Below, piece after piece: positions 44,057 to 53,389 of a DNA stretch of 64,000 nucleotides; position 1 is the first letter of the stretch, and each line of letters begins with the position of its first letter. The position numbers and the translations under genes are program-made. Under the pieces are notes generated by a model, which saw only the letters and a program-made list of their open reading frames with translations, did not search any database and was not told the origin of the DNA. Origin of the DNA: Verrucomicrobiales bacterium (GTDB taxonomy: Bacteria; Verrucomicrobiota; Verrucomicrobiia; Verrucomicrobiales; DEV007); NCBI GenBank assembly GCA_029213065.1, contig JARGPH010000008.1, forward strand, positions 1 through 64,000, written 5' to 3'.

Positions 44057-45301
44057 TTATACGTGGCCGAGTGAATCGACGATACTTTGTTTGGCAGCGC
44101 GTCGGGCCGGGGCAATCGCGGCAAGCGCTGTGAAGATGACGAGCAGGACGAAGGTGGTAAGCAAATGAAATGGTTGAATGCGAATTTCCCAGACAATTTC
44201 CCGGGCGGTGACCGGTGGTTCCCAGGTAGGCTTCACCGCGGCGATGGCGTAGGCGAAGACGAGCACGATGAGAAGGCCGCTGATGGCCCCGATGATTCCG
44301 AGGAGGGCGCTTTCCGTTCCGAAAAGGCGAACCACTCCGGGGCGTTTCAGCCCGATCGCCCGCAGTGTTCCGATCTCCCTGGTGCGTTCGACGACGGCCA
44401 TTCCAATCGTGTTCAGCACGGACATGGTTACGATGGTTGCGATGATGACAAAGACGACACCGAAGATGATATCGAACATGTTTTTGGTTCGAAGATACAA
44501 TTTGGAAACATCGTACCAGGGAATGACCTCCCACTGATCTTCGCCGAATTTCTCACTCAGTTTCGCGGCGAAGGCGTCCGTGTCGGTGTTGTCTCCGAGC
44601 ATGAATCGGACGCAGCTGACTCCGCCGGTTTCGTAGAGGGCCTGACCCAGTTCGAGGGGCATGAAAATGTAGCGGTTGTTGAGCGCTTCCGAGGCGACCT
44701 CCGCGATTTGCATGACTTCGGCATCGAGGGCGTTCATCTGTCCGTTCACCGTCGGGGAAACGAGCATGATAGGGGAGTCGATCGCGAGCGCTAGATTTTC
44801 AGCCATTCCCGTGGTGATGGAAATGCCGAAGGGCGTCTCGCTGGTGATGGGCTTGCCCTCGTAGGTGCTTCCATCGGCACTGCGCAACGCGGTCGAACGC
44901 GAATGGATCGCATCGCGTTCCTCGGGCACCATCGCCTGAGCGACGAAGAAGCCGGAAGTGCCGTCGACGTCGACGTTGCCTTTGATCTCGAGGAGACCGG
45001 CGCTGACGAGGACGCGTTCGTCTTCATTGGTAAAGGCTTTGATTTCGGCAAATTCCTCTTCGCTGATGAGACAGGCAGCGGGGTCGGAGCCACCGTATTC
45101 CCGGGCTCCTTTCTTCCAGATTTGAACGTGTCCGTTGACCTGCTCGTAGATATGCGCGTCTTCGATGCTGGCGAACATGTAGGCGGTGAAGCCCGCGAGA
45201 ATGTTGATTGCGGCGTAGCCCAGTGCGACGGCGGCGATCGTGGTAATCGAGCGACGGGCGTTGCGAAGCAGGTTGCGGAGAGCCAGTGAAATCCAGGACA
45301 C
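44057..45301 (-). CDS. FtsX/LolC-type ABC transporter permease
   Basis: The 414-residue protein has one membrane helix at the N-terminus (SITTIAAVALGYAAINILAG), a large periplasmic domain (about residues 40-265) and three C-terminal helices (FDIIFGVVFVIIATIVTMSV, LFGTESALLGIIGAISGLLI, PFHLLTTFVLLVIFTALAAI). The motif VVERTREIGTLRAIGL is the usual coupling segment of MacB/LolC/FtsX permeases. It starts with GTG. The LolA-like gene follows in the same operon. No ATP-binding subunit is seen on either side, so it must come from elsewhere. Confidence 0.88.
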   Translation of the reverse strand: MSWISLALRNLLRNARRSITTIAAVALGYAAINILAGFTAYMFASIEDAHIYEQVNGHVQIWKKGAREYGGSDPAACLISEEEFAEIKAFTNEDERVLVSAGLLEIKGNVDVDGTSGFFVAQAMVPEERDAIHSRSTALRSADGSTYEGKPITSETPFGISITTGMAENLALAIDSPIMLVSPTVNGQMNALDAEVMQIAEVASEALNNRYIFMPLELGQALYETGGVSCVRFMLGDNTDTDAFAAKLSEKFGEDQWEVIPWYDVSKLYLRTKNMFDIIFGVVFVIIATIVTMSVLNTIGMAVVERTREIGTLRAIGLKRPGVVRLFGTESALLGIIGAISGLLIVLVFAYAIAAVKPTWEPPVTAREIVWEIRIQPFHLLTTFVLLVIFTALAAIAPARRAAKQSIVDSLGHV

Positions 45302-45353
45302 GGTGAAAAGGGAAACAGGTTGGAGACTATCTTTAACGGAAATCAGGCTTCGC

Positions 45354-45704
45354 TCAAGGGCGTTTTCGACCGAACCACGAGTTCACGGGCTCTTTTAGCC
45401 AAAAGATCAGCAGTGGAATACAGAAGGGGAGAAAGAGCGCACTCGTCATCCCGATGCAGATGAGGACCATCCCGTAGATCCACGCCCAGGGCTTGCGGGG
45501 GAGGAAGGCGCCGAAGCCGAAGATCACGGCGAAGACGAGGCTCATGAGAATAAAGAACCACCCCAGGAAGGTGACGAAGGATTGCGGCATTTCCGCCTCG
45601 TCGGGATCGAGCGTGAGAAAGAAGGCGCCTCCCGCGATGCAGGCGAGGTAGACCAGCGCGAGAAAGATGGAATAAACGCGGAACCAGATGATTGTCTGCG
45701 GCAT
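45354..45704 (-). CDS. Small membrane protein, hypothetical
   Basis: From the ATG at 45704 the protein has 116 residues and about three membrane helices (FRVYSIFLALVYLACIAGG, FLGWFFILMSLVFAVIFGFG, WIYGMVLICIGMTSALFLPF). The C-terminus is basic. I chose this start because it lies just after the stop of the DedA-like gene. The frame from 45746 would run into that gene. I do not recognise the family. It likely shares a transcript with the DedA-like gene. Confidence 0.65.
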   Translation of the reverse strand: MPQTIIWFRVYSIFLALVYLACIAGGAFFLTLDPDEAEMPQSFVTFLGWFFILMSLVFAVIFGFGAFLPRKPWAWIYGMVLICIGMTSALFLPFCIPLLIFWLKEPVNSWFGRKRP

Positions 45705-45706
45705 AA

Positions 45707-46456
45707 CTATTTTCCGGAGCGGAAGAGTGTTTTTACTTTGTTCCAAAATTTCCGGGACCGGGCAAGAAAAACGAGTCGGCTCCGTTTCGTCGCAAAAATC
45801 TCAAGCAGCTTCACCGTGATCCAAATCAGAATCGCCGCAGTCGCAACCACGGGGATCGCCCATGCCTCGTAGACCTTGAGCCAGTCGATTACCACTTCGC
45901 CGAGATGACGGGAACCTCCCACGAGAATGACAGCGGAGAGACCGCCGGCGAGGAACATGAACAGCGAGAAGCGCCAGAGCGGGTAGTTGAGGACTCCGGC
46001 AGCGGCGTAGACGGGGAGGCGGGAGCCCGGGAGAAGTCGCGATGAGAAAATGATCTTCGCCCCGTGTTCTTCGAAAAGCGATTCCGCCTGCATGATCTGC
46101 GATTCCTTGATCATCCAGCGAAACGGAGCCCGTCGGAGCAGAGCAATGCCCCCGATCCGGCCCATGAGGTAGAGAAACATATCCCCGATATAGATGCCGA
46201 GAAATCCCGCTGTGAGGGCCCAGCCGAATGAGAGAACCCCTTCGCTGGCGAGAAGACCGGCAGTGATGCAGGCGAGGTCTTCACTGATCAGCGTCGCAAA
46301 GCCGATCGCGGTGACGCGCTGCCAGAGCGGGAGGGTCTCGATTGTTTCAAAGCGATCGGACATGGACGCTTTATCTCCACAGGAACAGAGCATCATCGCA
46401 AAAAGGATGAGCAGGACCCCTCGCATCAGCGGGCTGGTGGATTTCAATAACGTCAT
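45707..46456 (-). CDS. DedA-family membrane protein
   Basis: The 249-residue protein has the DedA/VTT (SNARE-associated) marks: ISEDLACITAGLLASEG, GIYIGDMFLYLMGRIGG and FSSRLLPGSRLPVYAAAGV. Four to five membrane helices are present. DedA proteins are undecaprenyl-phosphate or phospholipid transport proteins of the inner membrane. An odd point is the N-terminus, which looks like a lipoprotein signal (VLLILFAMMLCSC). If the ATG at 46363 is the real start, this part disappears. Close to folA, but a 36-base gap and no overlap. Confidence 0.82.
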   Translation of the reverse strand: MTLLKSTSPLMRGVLLILFAMMLCSCGDKASMSDRFETIETLPLWQRVTAIGFATLISEDLACITAGLLASEGVLSFGWALTAGFLGIYIGDMFLYLMGRIGGIALLRRAPFRWMIKESQIMQAESLFEEHGAKIIFSSRLLPGSRLPVYAAAGVLNYPLWRFSLFMFLAGGLSAVILVGGSRHLGEVVIDWLKVYEAWAIPVVATAAILIWITVKLLEIFATKRSRLVFLARSRKFWNKVKTLFRSGK

Positions 46457-46492
46457 GCAAACGTGGAGCGGTGAGAAAGTATTTCAGATACC

Positions 46493-47041
46493 TTAACTAA
46501 TCTGGGGATTTTCGTCGCCGTTATTTGGCCTTTTTTGAAAAGTAAGCAATTCGGCTTTGAAGGCGTTGTTGGCATCACTGTTCCATCGTTCACGCTCTGT
46601 CAGTCTCCACTTTTTGTTTGAATGAAATTCAGGGAAAAGGACGGGGGCGATGACCTCGCCGTCGAATGAAATTTTCGTAACAATGAGGCGGTCTGCAAAG
46701 GGCAGGGCGGCATGGTAAACGGCACTGCCGCCGCAGACGACGAGCTCGCGCGCTCCGTTGGCCTCTGCGAGTGCGATCGCTTCCGGCACAGAGTTTACGA
46801 CGCGATGGCCTTTCGCCTCCGGTTGAAACTTGCGGTTATGCGTGAGGACGATGGGGGTACGGTCTTCGAACCAGCCCGACATCTCGAGGTAGGTGGTTCG
46901 TCCCACGAGTAGCCAGCGTTTCCGCGTTCTCGTCCGGAAGTGCTCTTTGTCGCGGGGGAGGGACCAGGGAATCCCGCCGTTTTCCGAACCGATGACCCCG
47001 TTCTCAGTCATTGCCGCGATCATCGTGACTTCGGGTTTCAT
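46493..47041 (-). CDS. folA: Dihydrofolate reductase
   Basis: FolA reduces dihydrofolate to tetrahydrofolate with NADPH. The 182-residue protein shows MIAAMTENGVIGSENGGIPW, LPRDKEHFR with the active-site acid, VGRTTYLEM and VVCGGSAVYHAALPFADRL. Length is normal with a slightly long C-terminal tail. Its ATG overlaps the stop codon of the upstream MFS gene by four bases, so the two are coupled. Confidence 0.92.
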   Translation of the reverse strand: MKPEVTMIAAMTENGVIGSENGGIPWSLPRDKEHFRTRTRKRWLLVGRTTYLEMSGWFEDRTPIVLTHNRKFQPEAKGHRVVNSVPEAIALAEANGARELVVCGGSAVYHAALPFADRLIVTKISFDGEVIAPVLFPEFHSNKKWRLTERERWNSDANNAFKAELLTFQKRPNNGDENPQIS

Positions 47042-48459
47042 TTCAGAAGTTCGTTCCAGGATTTTCCGGTTTTAAAGTGACGGAAGAGCCAGAGGAAAAG
47101 TAAGACTCCGGAAAAGTAAATCCACCACGATTTTGTCGCCGAGGTGAAAATCTGATGGGTGATCGCATCGGTGAATTCGTCCTCAGGCAGGTCGATTCTC
47201 CCGCGAAAGTAGGCTGTTTGCATCCCGTAAAGCCACGTGAGAATTCCGTAGGAAAGGTTCATCGAAAGCCCGCGGAAACTCAGCACGGTGGCCCGGTTTT
47301 CGGCGTCGGTGACCCGGTTAAGGTAATTGGAGAGGAAAAAGTGCAGGAGTCGCATTGAAATCCAGAGAGTCGGCAGAAAGGCGACGGACCAGAACTGAAT
47401 GGGAAAGGCGAGGCTGAAAATGCCGATGAAGACGAGAAGCCCGAGAAGCTTGAAATTGAACCCCGGGGACCGCGTGTGGATGAGTTTTTCCCCGATCACT
47501 GCCGCCAGAATTCCCGCGAGGGACCCGGCCACGCTGATGATTCCGAATTGCGCGGGCTCAAACCCGATCGTTTCCAGCCAGATCGACCCGACGGTGTAGT
47601 AGAGCCGGATGATACTGTCGAAAAACAGTCCCGTGAGCAGCAACATGAGAGCGGCGGGAGTCACTGCGATCCAGCGCCCGGCCTTGAGGGTGCGGGCGAA
47701 GGCGTCTTTGGTAGAGTGAAAAATATGCTTCTTCTCCGGTTTTACAAAGTTGTCCGTCTCTTTCATCCGAAGCGCCGTGAAGAGCACCGCGAGCGACATC
47801 CCGAAGGTCAGGGCGATGGGGATCTTCAGGGTCTCCTTCTGGAGCAGGGAGCCCTCGAATCCGAGAAAGGTGAGGACGCGGTTGATGAATGCGGGGTCGT
47901 AAACGGCGGCGCCGATCAGGGTCACGACGATGAAGGCGACGGACTGCATCTTCATGAGCTTCGTCGTCAGTTTTGACCAGTGGATGTCGCGGCCTTCTTC
48001 AGGTAGCGAATCGTAGGCGAGCGCCTCGTCGGCTCCGCTCGCTGCGGCTTCGGCGGCTCCGGAAATGACGCGATTGAAAAGAAAAACGGTGAAGAGCAGG
48101 GCCGAGGCGGAGGCGAAGGCTTCCGGATTGCCTTCAAAATCCGCTCTCGAAACGACGGGCATGAACAGCATCACCGCCATTTCGATCATCATGAGAAAGG
48201 CAGCGCCGATAACGAGAGGGCGGCGTCCGATCTGATCCGCAAGTGCTCCGCTCGGTACTTCGAGAAGCACGATGGCGATGGCCCAGGCGAGGTTCAGGGT
48301 CGCGAACTGCTCCTGACTGAGCCCGAAGTCGAGGAACATCAGGGCGTAAACCGGGTAGTAGAAGCGCGAGTTGAAGAAAATGCGAAAGAGGATAAACCAC
48401 TTCGGGTTCGCTGAGGAATCAGTCCCTTCGGGGGAAAGTTGGGCGGGTGGAACTGACAT
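47038..48459 (-). CDS. MFS transporter
   Basis: From the ATG at 48459 the protein has 473 residues and about 12 membrane helices. LEVPSGALADQIGRRPLVI is the loop 2-3 signature of the major facilitator superfamily. The drug or metabolite carried is not evident. A soluble loop after helix 6 (RMKETDNFVKPEKKHIF) is typical. The gene is coupled with folA downstream by an ATGA overlap and divergent from moxR. Confidence 0.87.
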   Translation of the reverse strand: MSVPPAQLSPEGTDSSANPKWFILFRIFFNSRFYYPVYALMFLDFGLSQEQFATLNLAWAIAIVLLEVPSGALADQIGRRPLVIGAAFLMMIEMAVMLFMPVVSRADFEGNPEAFASASALLFTVFLFNRVISGAAEAAASGADEALAYDSLPEEGRDIHWSKLTTKLMKMQSVAFIVVTLIGAAVYDPAFINRVLTFLGFEGSLLQKETLKIPIALTFGMSLAVLFTALRMKETDNFVKPEKKHIFHSTKDAFARTLKAGRWIAVTPAALMLLLTGLFFDSIIRLYYTVGSIWLETIGFEPAQFGIISVAGSLAGILAAVIGEKLIHTRSPGFNFKLLGLLVFIGIFSLAFPIQFWSVAFLPTLWISMRLLHFFLSNYLNRVTDAENRATVLSFRGLSMNLSYGILTWLYGMQTAYFRGRIDLPEDEFTDAITHQIFTSATKSWWIYFSGVLLFLWLFRHFKTGKSWNELLK

Positions 48460-48554
48460 AAACGGGGTGCGGAAACTGGAACACGAAAGTCCCGTGGTAC
48501 GCAAGCGACTTCATTTCGCGAATATACTCTTGCCGAAGGCGCTGTTTATGTGCG

Positions 48555-49559
48555 ATGAACCCACCTACTATGGACGATATCGACGAAACGCCTGCCGATT
48601 TGGATGTGCAATCGGTCAAAGCAATCCTCGCGGAAGCGCGCACTGAGGTGGCCAAAGTCATTATCGGCCAGGAAACGGTCGTTGATCACGCTCTCATCGC
48701 CATTTTCACGGGGAATCACATTCTCATTGAGGGCGTTCCCGGCGTCGCCAAAACGCTACTGGTGCGGACCCTCGCCCGGGTTCTCGGGAGCAAGTTTTCC
48801 CGGATTCAGTTCACTCCCGACCTGATGCCGTCTGACATCACGGGAACGAACGTTTTTAATTTGCAGGAAAGTGCCTTCCACCTCGTTAAAGGGCCGGTTT
48901 TTACCTCCTTCCTTCTCGCCGATGAGATCAACCGGGCACCTGCAAAAACGCAGTCCGCGCTGCTTCAGGCGATGCAGGAGCGCCGCGTTACGATTGACGG
49001 GGTGACGCACAAACTCCCTGACAGCTTCACGGTGTTTGCAACGCAGAACCCGATCGAATATGAGGGCACCTATCCACTGCCCGAGGCACAAAAGGACCGC
49101 TTCCTTCTTCGTGTCGAAATGGATTATCCTACTGAGGAATCCGAGAAACAGCTCGCGCTTCAGGCCCTTGGAAAAGACACCCCTGAGAACATTCTCAACA
49201 GTGGCACCGTGAATGCGATTCTCACCGCCGACCGTATCAAGGCGATGCAGGAAGCGCTTCAGGGCGTTACGGTGAAAGAGGAGTTGGTGCACTACGTCGT
49301 GGAGATCGTGCGTCAGACTCGCGAGCAGGACAGCATTCAGGTTGGGGCCGGCCCCCGCGCGACGACGGCCTTGTTGCTTTCGAGTCGCGCCCTCGCTGCA
49401 CTGGAGGACAGGGACTACGTCACGCCCGATGATATCCGGATGATGGCCTTTCCGGTCCTTTCACATCGTCTCGTCTTGCGGCCCGAATACGAGATCGAGG
49501 GTGTCACGATTGAAGAGGCGATTTCCAAACTGCTCGAAGGGGTTGCGGTTCCGAGGTAG
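48555..49559 (+). CDS. MoxR-family AAA+ ATPase
   Basis: The 334-residue protein has the MoxR layout: VIIGQETVVDHALIAIFTGN, Walker A GVPGVAKT, Walker B LLADEINRA, sensor 1 FATQNPIEYEGTYPLPEAQ with the DRF motif after it, and a C-terminal helical lid. MoxR ATPases act as chaperones that mature protein complexes, usually together with VWA and DUF58 proteins. The DUF58 gene follows 33 bases later in the same operon. Confidence 0.93.
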   Translation: MNPPTMDDIDETPADLDVQSVKAILAEARTEVAKVIIGQETVVDHALIAIFTGNHILIEGVPGVAKTLLVRTLARVLGSKFSRIQFTPDLMPSDITGTNVFNLQESAFHLVKGPVFTSFLLADEINRAPAKTQSALLQAMQERRVTIDGVTHKLPDSFTVFATQNPIEYEGTYPLPEAQKDRFLLRVEMDYPTEESEKQLALQALGKDTPENILNSGTVNAILTADRIKAMQEALQGVTVKEELVHYVVEIVRQTREQDSIQVGAGPRATTALLLSSRALAALEDRDYVTPDDIRMMAFPVLSHRLVLRPEYEIEGVTIEEAISKLLEGVAVPR

Positions 49560-49592
49560 AAAATTCTTATCGCTCTTTTCCGCTGAATTTCG

Positions 49593-50996
49593 ATGCGTCC
49601 GGTTCCTGACATTCGACTACTCTGGATCGCATTTCTCGTGGTCGTTCCGGCCTGCACTGCGGCGGTGTATTTCGATGGCATCGGGAAGCTGCTCGGGCTC
49701 GGGGCGCTTTTGTTAGTGCTCGTCGGGGCCATTTGGGACTATGCCGCTTCGCAGAAGCTTCTCGCTGGCGTGGATTGTGAGATCCCTGAGTTGATTCGCG
49801 GAACGAAGGGGAGAGAGCTGGAGATTCCCGTGACTTTTTTCAACCGGGGGGCAACCCTGAAAGTGCTTCGTTACGGGCTCGCCGTTTCCGGTGAGTTCAG
49901 GATTGAGGGGGAGGTCGTCGGATCGATATCCGATTTTGAATCCGGCAAGAAGCGGACCGTTTCCTATCCCATCACGCCGCTGCGACGAGGACAGTTTTTT
50001 CTCGATTCGCTTCATATTGAAACGGCCTCGAGGTGGAAATGGTGGATGCTCCGCAAAGGCTTCGATCTCAAAACCGAGCTGCGTATTTATCCGGATCTGG
50101 CCTTGGAGCGCAAACGCCTCGCTAGTTTGTTTCTCCTCCGGGGGAATGAGGGCAGCCATGTGATACGTCAGGTCGGGAAGGGGCGCGACTTCGAGCAGCT
50201 TCGGGAATATCAGTCCGGAGACGACTACATCGATATCGACTGGAAAGCGACAGCTCGCCGTCAGTCGCCCGTCACGAGAACCTATCAGATCGAGCGAACC
50301 CAGGAAGTCTACGTCGTTGTCGATCACTCGCGGCTCAGCGCCCGCGAGATTCATGTTCCCGTCGAAAACGCGATGGAAGGGGACTGGATGTATCGCATGG
50401 AATCGTCCGGTGGCGATACCATGGTGACAACTCAGTTGGAGAAATTTCTCCATTGCTCGCTCGTGATGGCATCCGTCGCCGAGAGGCAGGGGGATTTATT
50501 CGGATTCATCAGTTTCGCCGACAAGGTGGATCGGTTCATTCGCGGGCGGAACGGTAAAGCGCATTACAACATCATCCGCGACGCGCTTTACACGCTCGAA
50601 CCGAAACCGGTTGCCCCTGATTACGAGCAACTCATGATCTCGCTTCGACAGCGCCTCACCCGCCGGGCGTTGATTGTCATGTTAGTGGATCTGAGCGACC
50701 CTTTGACCGCCGAGCAATTTTACGAGGCTTTACCGCTCATCAGCAGGCAGCATCTGGTGCTCGTGAATATGGTGAGACCTGAGAAGGCGAATCCGATTTT
50801 CTCCTCAAAAGAGCAGCCGGAAACGGTTTCTGAAGTTTACGAGAATCTTGCGGGGCATTTTGAGTGGCAGGAACTTCGCGAAACCGGAAACAAGCTCCGC
50901 CACCTCGGCGTTGAGCTCGGCATCTCCGAGCACGAGGCGCTTTGTACAGAGACGGTGACGCAGTATTTGAATGTGAAGAAGCGGCAGCTGATTTGA
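49593..50996 (+). CDS. DUF58 protein, partner of MoxR
   Basis: The 467-residue protein has two N-terminal membrane helices (LLWIAFLVVVPACTAAVYF, LLGLGALLLVLVGAIWDYA), a beta-rich middle, and the DUF58 motif FEQLREYQSGDDYIDIDWKA. A VWA-like stretch (VYVVVDHSRL) follows. DUF58 proteins are standard partners of MoxR ATPases. The VWA and transglutaminase genes that often complete such operons are missing here. The 205 bases after it hold only a purine-rich stretch (50997-51040). Confidence 0.88.
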   Translation: MRPVPDIRLLWIAFLVVVPACTAAVYFDGIGKLLGLGALLLVLVGAIWDYAASQKLLAGVDCEIPELIRGTKGRELEIPVTFFNRGATLKVLRYGLAVSGEFRIEGEVVGSISDFESGKKRTVSYPITPLRRGQFFLDSLHIETASRWKWWMLRKGFDLKTELRIYPDLALERKRLASLFLLRGNEGSHVIRQVGKGRDFEQLREYQSGDDYIDIDWKATARRQSPVTRTYQIERTQEVYVVVDHSRLSAREIHVPVENAMEGDWMYRMESSGGDTMVTTQLEKFLHCSLVMASVAERQGDLFGFISFADKVDRFIRGRNGKAHYNIIRDALYTLEPKPVAPDYEQLMISLRQRLTRRALIVMLVDLSDPLTAEQFYEALPLISRQHLVLVNMVRPEKANPIFSSKEQPETVSEVYENLAGHFEWQELRETGNKLRHLGVELGISEHEALCTETVTQYLNVKKRQLI

Positions 50997-51201
50997 GGGG
51001 GGGGAGAAGTAGAGGAGTAAAGGAGTAGAGAAATAAAGAATGCTCTGCTGTAGAGGAAGCCGTGAGGATTTCTATCGCGCTGGAAGTGAGGCACACGGCG
51101 GGATCCTGCGGGGAGAAATGCTCACGCAGTTCCTCTGCGATCTGCACCAATTCGAAGCCTATCGGGACTTTTTACCTTTCACCTTTTACAGCGCGAAGCG
51201 C

Positions 51202-52232
51202 CTACGGCTTCGCGAAGTGCTTTTGATGAAAGCCCATCAACTCGTCGCCTTTGATCTCGTAGATCCCGGCGGCGGAATGCTCGATCTCAGGGGCTTCGAG
51301 GAAGTCGTGGGGAATTCCGAGCGACTTGAGAAATTCTGAATACTTCAGATTGAACTCGTAGTTGAACCCTTTTGTGCCGACCCACAGGAGGATGGGGAGA
51401 CGGGTTTTGTCATCACGCTTCGCGTAGCTCTCCGCGAGATCCCAGGTGTTGTAGCCTTTCGCAAAGACGACGTTTTCACTTTCGGATCCCTCGTTTTCCT
51501 GAATGTGTTTCTCCGGACCGTAGCCTGATCCTCCCGGCGCCGCGCTGACGAAGAGTTCAGGATATTTCAGCATGATCCGCGTGGTACCGCGACCACCCTG
51601 ACTGAATCCTTCGATCGCGAGCTCGCGGGTGCGGTAGGTCTTCTCAATATGAGGAATCAGTTCCTTCACAAAGACATCTTCACCGGCGGCGTTCTCCTTT
51701 TGAGGGTAGTTATACCAGCTCATTGGGCCGCCATTAGGAAAGATGTAAATGGTGGGTTGGATTGTCCCCGCTTTGATCGCCGCGTCGGGAAACTTGGAAA
51801 TCTTGATCGACTTCTTCTCCGATCCGGGGCGTCCGCCGTGGAGATGAAAAACGACGGGGTATGCGCGATTGCCCCCGTTTTGCGCGCCGGGTGGTCAAAT
51901 TTGTAAATTTTTCCTGATTTCTTCCCCGTGGGGGGGCGCCGGCGTGGTATATCAAACACGACGGGGTATTCGCGATTACCCGAAGCTTTGTAGCCTTCGG
52001 GAAGATAGATGAAATAGCCTACATCGAGCCCCATCGACGGGCTTTTGAAAGTCTTGTGGGAAAGGCCTTTCGGAAGTCCATATTTTTCGAGCCCCGCCGC
52101 GCCCATGGGATTGCTCCAGGCAAAGGGGGCTGGCTGTTTTTTCGGCTTTTTCTTTGCGTCCGATTGCGCCGGGGCGCTCGATCCGAAGAGGAGGACAAGT
52201 AGGAGCAGTGGCAGGGCTTTGCGTTTCATCAC
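51202..52232 (-). pseudogene. Secreted esterase, frame broken by a 107-base duplication
   Basis: The first part (52232 down to about 51871) encodes a signal peptide, YFIYLPEGYKASGNREYPVVF and then a garbled stretch. The second part (from 51870 down) encodes NRAYPVVFHLHGGRPG with the oxyanion-hole HGG, then SWYNYPQKENAAGED, the nucleophile GFSQGGRGT and the C-terminal EIEHSAAG with the likely catalytic His. The two parts are in different frames because 107 bases are duplicated imperfectly. Without the extra copy a single ORF of about 308 residues of the esterase D/feruloyl esterase type results. It may be a real pseudogene or an assembly fault. Confidence 0.8.
51764..51977 (-). repeat. Imperfect 107-base tandem duplication inside the esterase gene
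   Basis: Copy A (51977-51871) and copy B (51870-51764), read on the minus strand, both start AATCGCG and share TACCCCGTCGT. The peptides NREYPVVFDIPRRRPPTGKK and NRAYPVVFHLHGGRPGSEKK show the relation. B matches the esterase family. A is diverged and loses the HGG. The offset of 107 bases shifts the frame. Confidence 0.8.
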
Positions 52233-52366
52233 TCGATCCTAAATCCTCTTGAGGCGGGCTGCAATCTCCGCGCGCGGGGGCGGGGTGGCCTCATCGAGGT
52301 TGTGAAACGATTCGCTTGCCATGAGCGGGTCTCCCGTGTATGAAAATCATCACTCTCTTTCCGAAT

Positions 52367-52451
52367 GCCGACATGGCGGAATTGGTAGACGCACCGGACT
52401 TAAAATCCGTTGCTCATTGCGAGCGTGCGGGTTCGATTCCCGCTGTCGGTA
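52367..52451 (+). tRNA. tRNA-Leu(UAA)
   Basis: The 85-base gene has the acceptor GCCGACA paired with TGTCGGT, the anticodon loop CTTAAAA giving TAA, a long variable arm (TTGCTCATTGCGAGC region) as in class II tRNAs, and the T-loop GGTTCGATTCC. The discriminator is A. No CCA is encoded. Confidence 0.95.
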
Positions 52452-52528
52452 TCTTCTCTTTTAGCGAGATGTGAGGTTATGAGAGGTTCGCTATTCTGAC
52501 TGATGGAGAGTGGCCGGTGTACACCAAA

Positions 52529-52550
52529 ACAGCCCGCAGGGGCGGGCTGT
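52529..52550. terminator. Hairpin between tRNA-Leu and the next gene
   Basis: ACAGCCCGC and GCGGGCTGT form a perfect 9-bp stem with a 4-base loop. On the minus strand it is followed by TTTTGG, so it suits the minus-strand operon that ends at 52592. It may also end the tRNA transcript. Confidence 0.6.
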
Positions 52551-52591
52551 CTCAACGTTCTCCCGGGGCTCGGGAGCTGTTCCGGAAACCT

Positions 52592-53371
52592 TCAGTCCGC
52601 TGCGCCGACGCTTTGCGCGTAGGCTTGAATCCCGCGGAGAATGTCGGTCACGAAGATTCCGATCGTGAGAATCGCTCCGATGTGTTCGGCTTTGGAAAAA
52701 TGAATCGCCTCGCCGACCTTGATATCGCGGGCGGAATCGCCGACTCGACGAGTCAGGTTGAGTGAGCCGGGGGTGTCAGAGCTCTGGCCGTCTGCAGATT
52801 GCACGACCTGAACGGAACGGATTTTGAGAGTGCGTTTTTCGCCGTCGGCTGCTTCCTCTTTTGTGAGGATCCCGTCTTTCATCATGAGCGCTTTGGTGAA
52901 CTCCATGAGACTGAGGATGTGTTCTTCAACGTCGCAGCTGATTTGGTAGCGCTCCTTCAGGATGGAGAATTTTTTCCCGATATCCTGCTGGAGGAAATCA
53001 GCGCGCTGGTTCGACGCGATCTCATTGAGTTCCTCCTGATCCTGGCTGCCGGATGCTTTGAAGTCACACAGGGAGCAAATTGTTCTCGCGTCTTCGAGCA
53101 CCGGCATGACGATGGCGAGCCCGTCGGCGAGGCTGTTGCGCAGAATCCACTGTTCGGAGGCCTGCTTTGCTTTGTCGAAGGGCATGCGTGCCGGCTGGCG
53201 GGGCATCACCTGCAATTGCTGGGAGAAATCGTCGTAGTCTCCTTCGCTGATCTTTCGGGATCCAGCGAGGGTGTAGGAGACCATGTCGTAGTTTCTCTGC
53301 AAGTTGTCGAGATAGCGGGCAGCCATCTCTTCGAGGCTGATGGTGGTGGGTTCCGGGGCGGCGGTGCTCAT
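52592..53371 (-). CDS. Hypothetical protein, possible partner of the TolC gene
   Basis: The 259-residue protein is mostly helical and soluble-looking, with an ARYLDNLQRNYDMVSYTL helix at the start. A CSLC pair lies near residue 100 (TICSLCDFKASG), and a weak hydrophobic stretch near the end (IGAILTIGIFVTDIL) could be one membrane helix. I do not recognise it. It follows the TolC-like gene by 18 bases and is likely in the same operon, so a role in export is possible but unproven. Confidence 0.6.
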   Translation of the reverse strand: MSTAAPEPTTISLEEMAARYLDNLQRNYDMVSYTLAGSRKISEGDYDDFSQQLQVMPRQPARMPFDKAKQASEQWILRNSLADGLAIVMPVLEDARTICSLCDFKASGSQDQEELNEIASNQRADFLQQDIGKKFSILKERYQISCDVEEHILSLMEFTKALMMKDGILTKEEAADGEKRTLKIRSVQVVQSADGQSSDTPGSLNLTRRVGDSARDIKVGEAIHFSKAEHIGAILTIGIFVTDILRGIQAYAQSVGAAD

Positions 53372-53389
53372 AGGGAAAATAGTAAAAAA

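Noticed and set aside
51040-51339. A 99-residue plus-strand frame after the DUF58 gene
   Set aside because: Most of it overlaps the 3' part of the esterase gene on the other strand and mirrors that coding pattern. It has no recognisable features.
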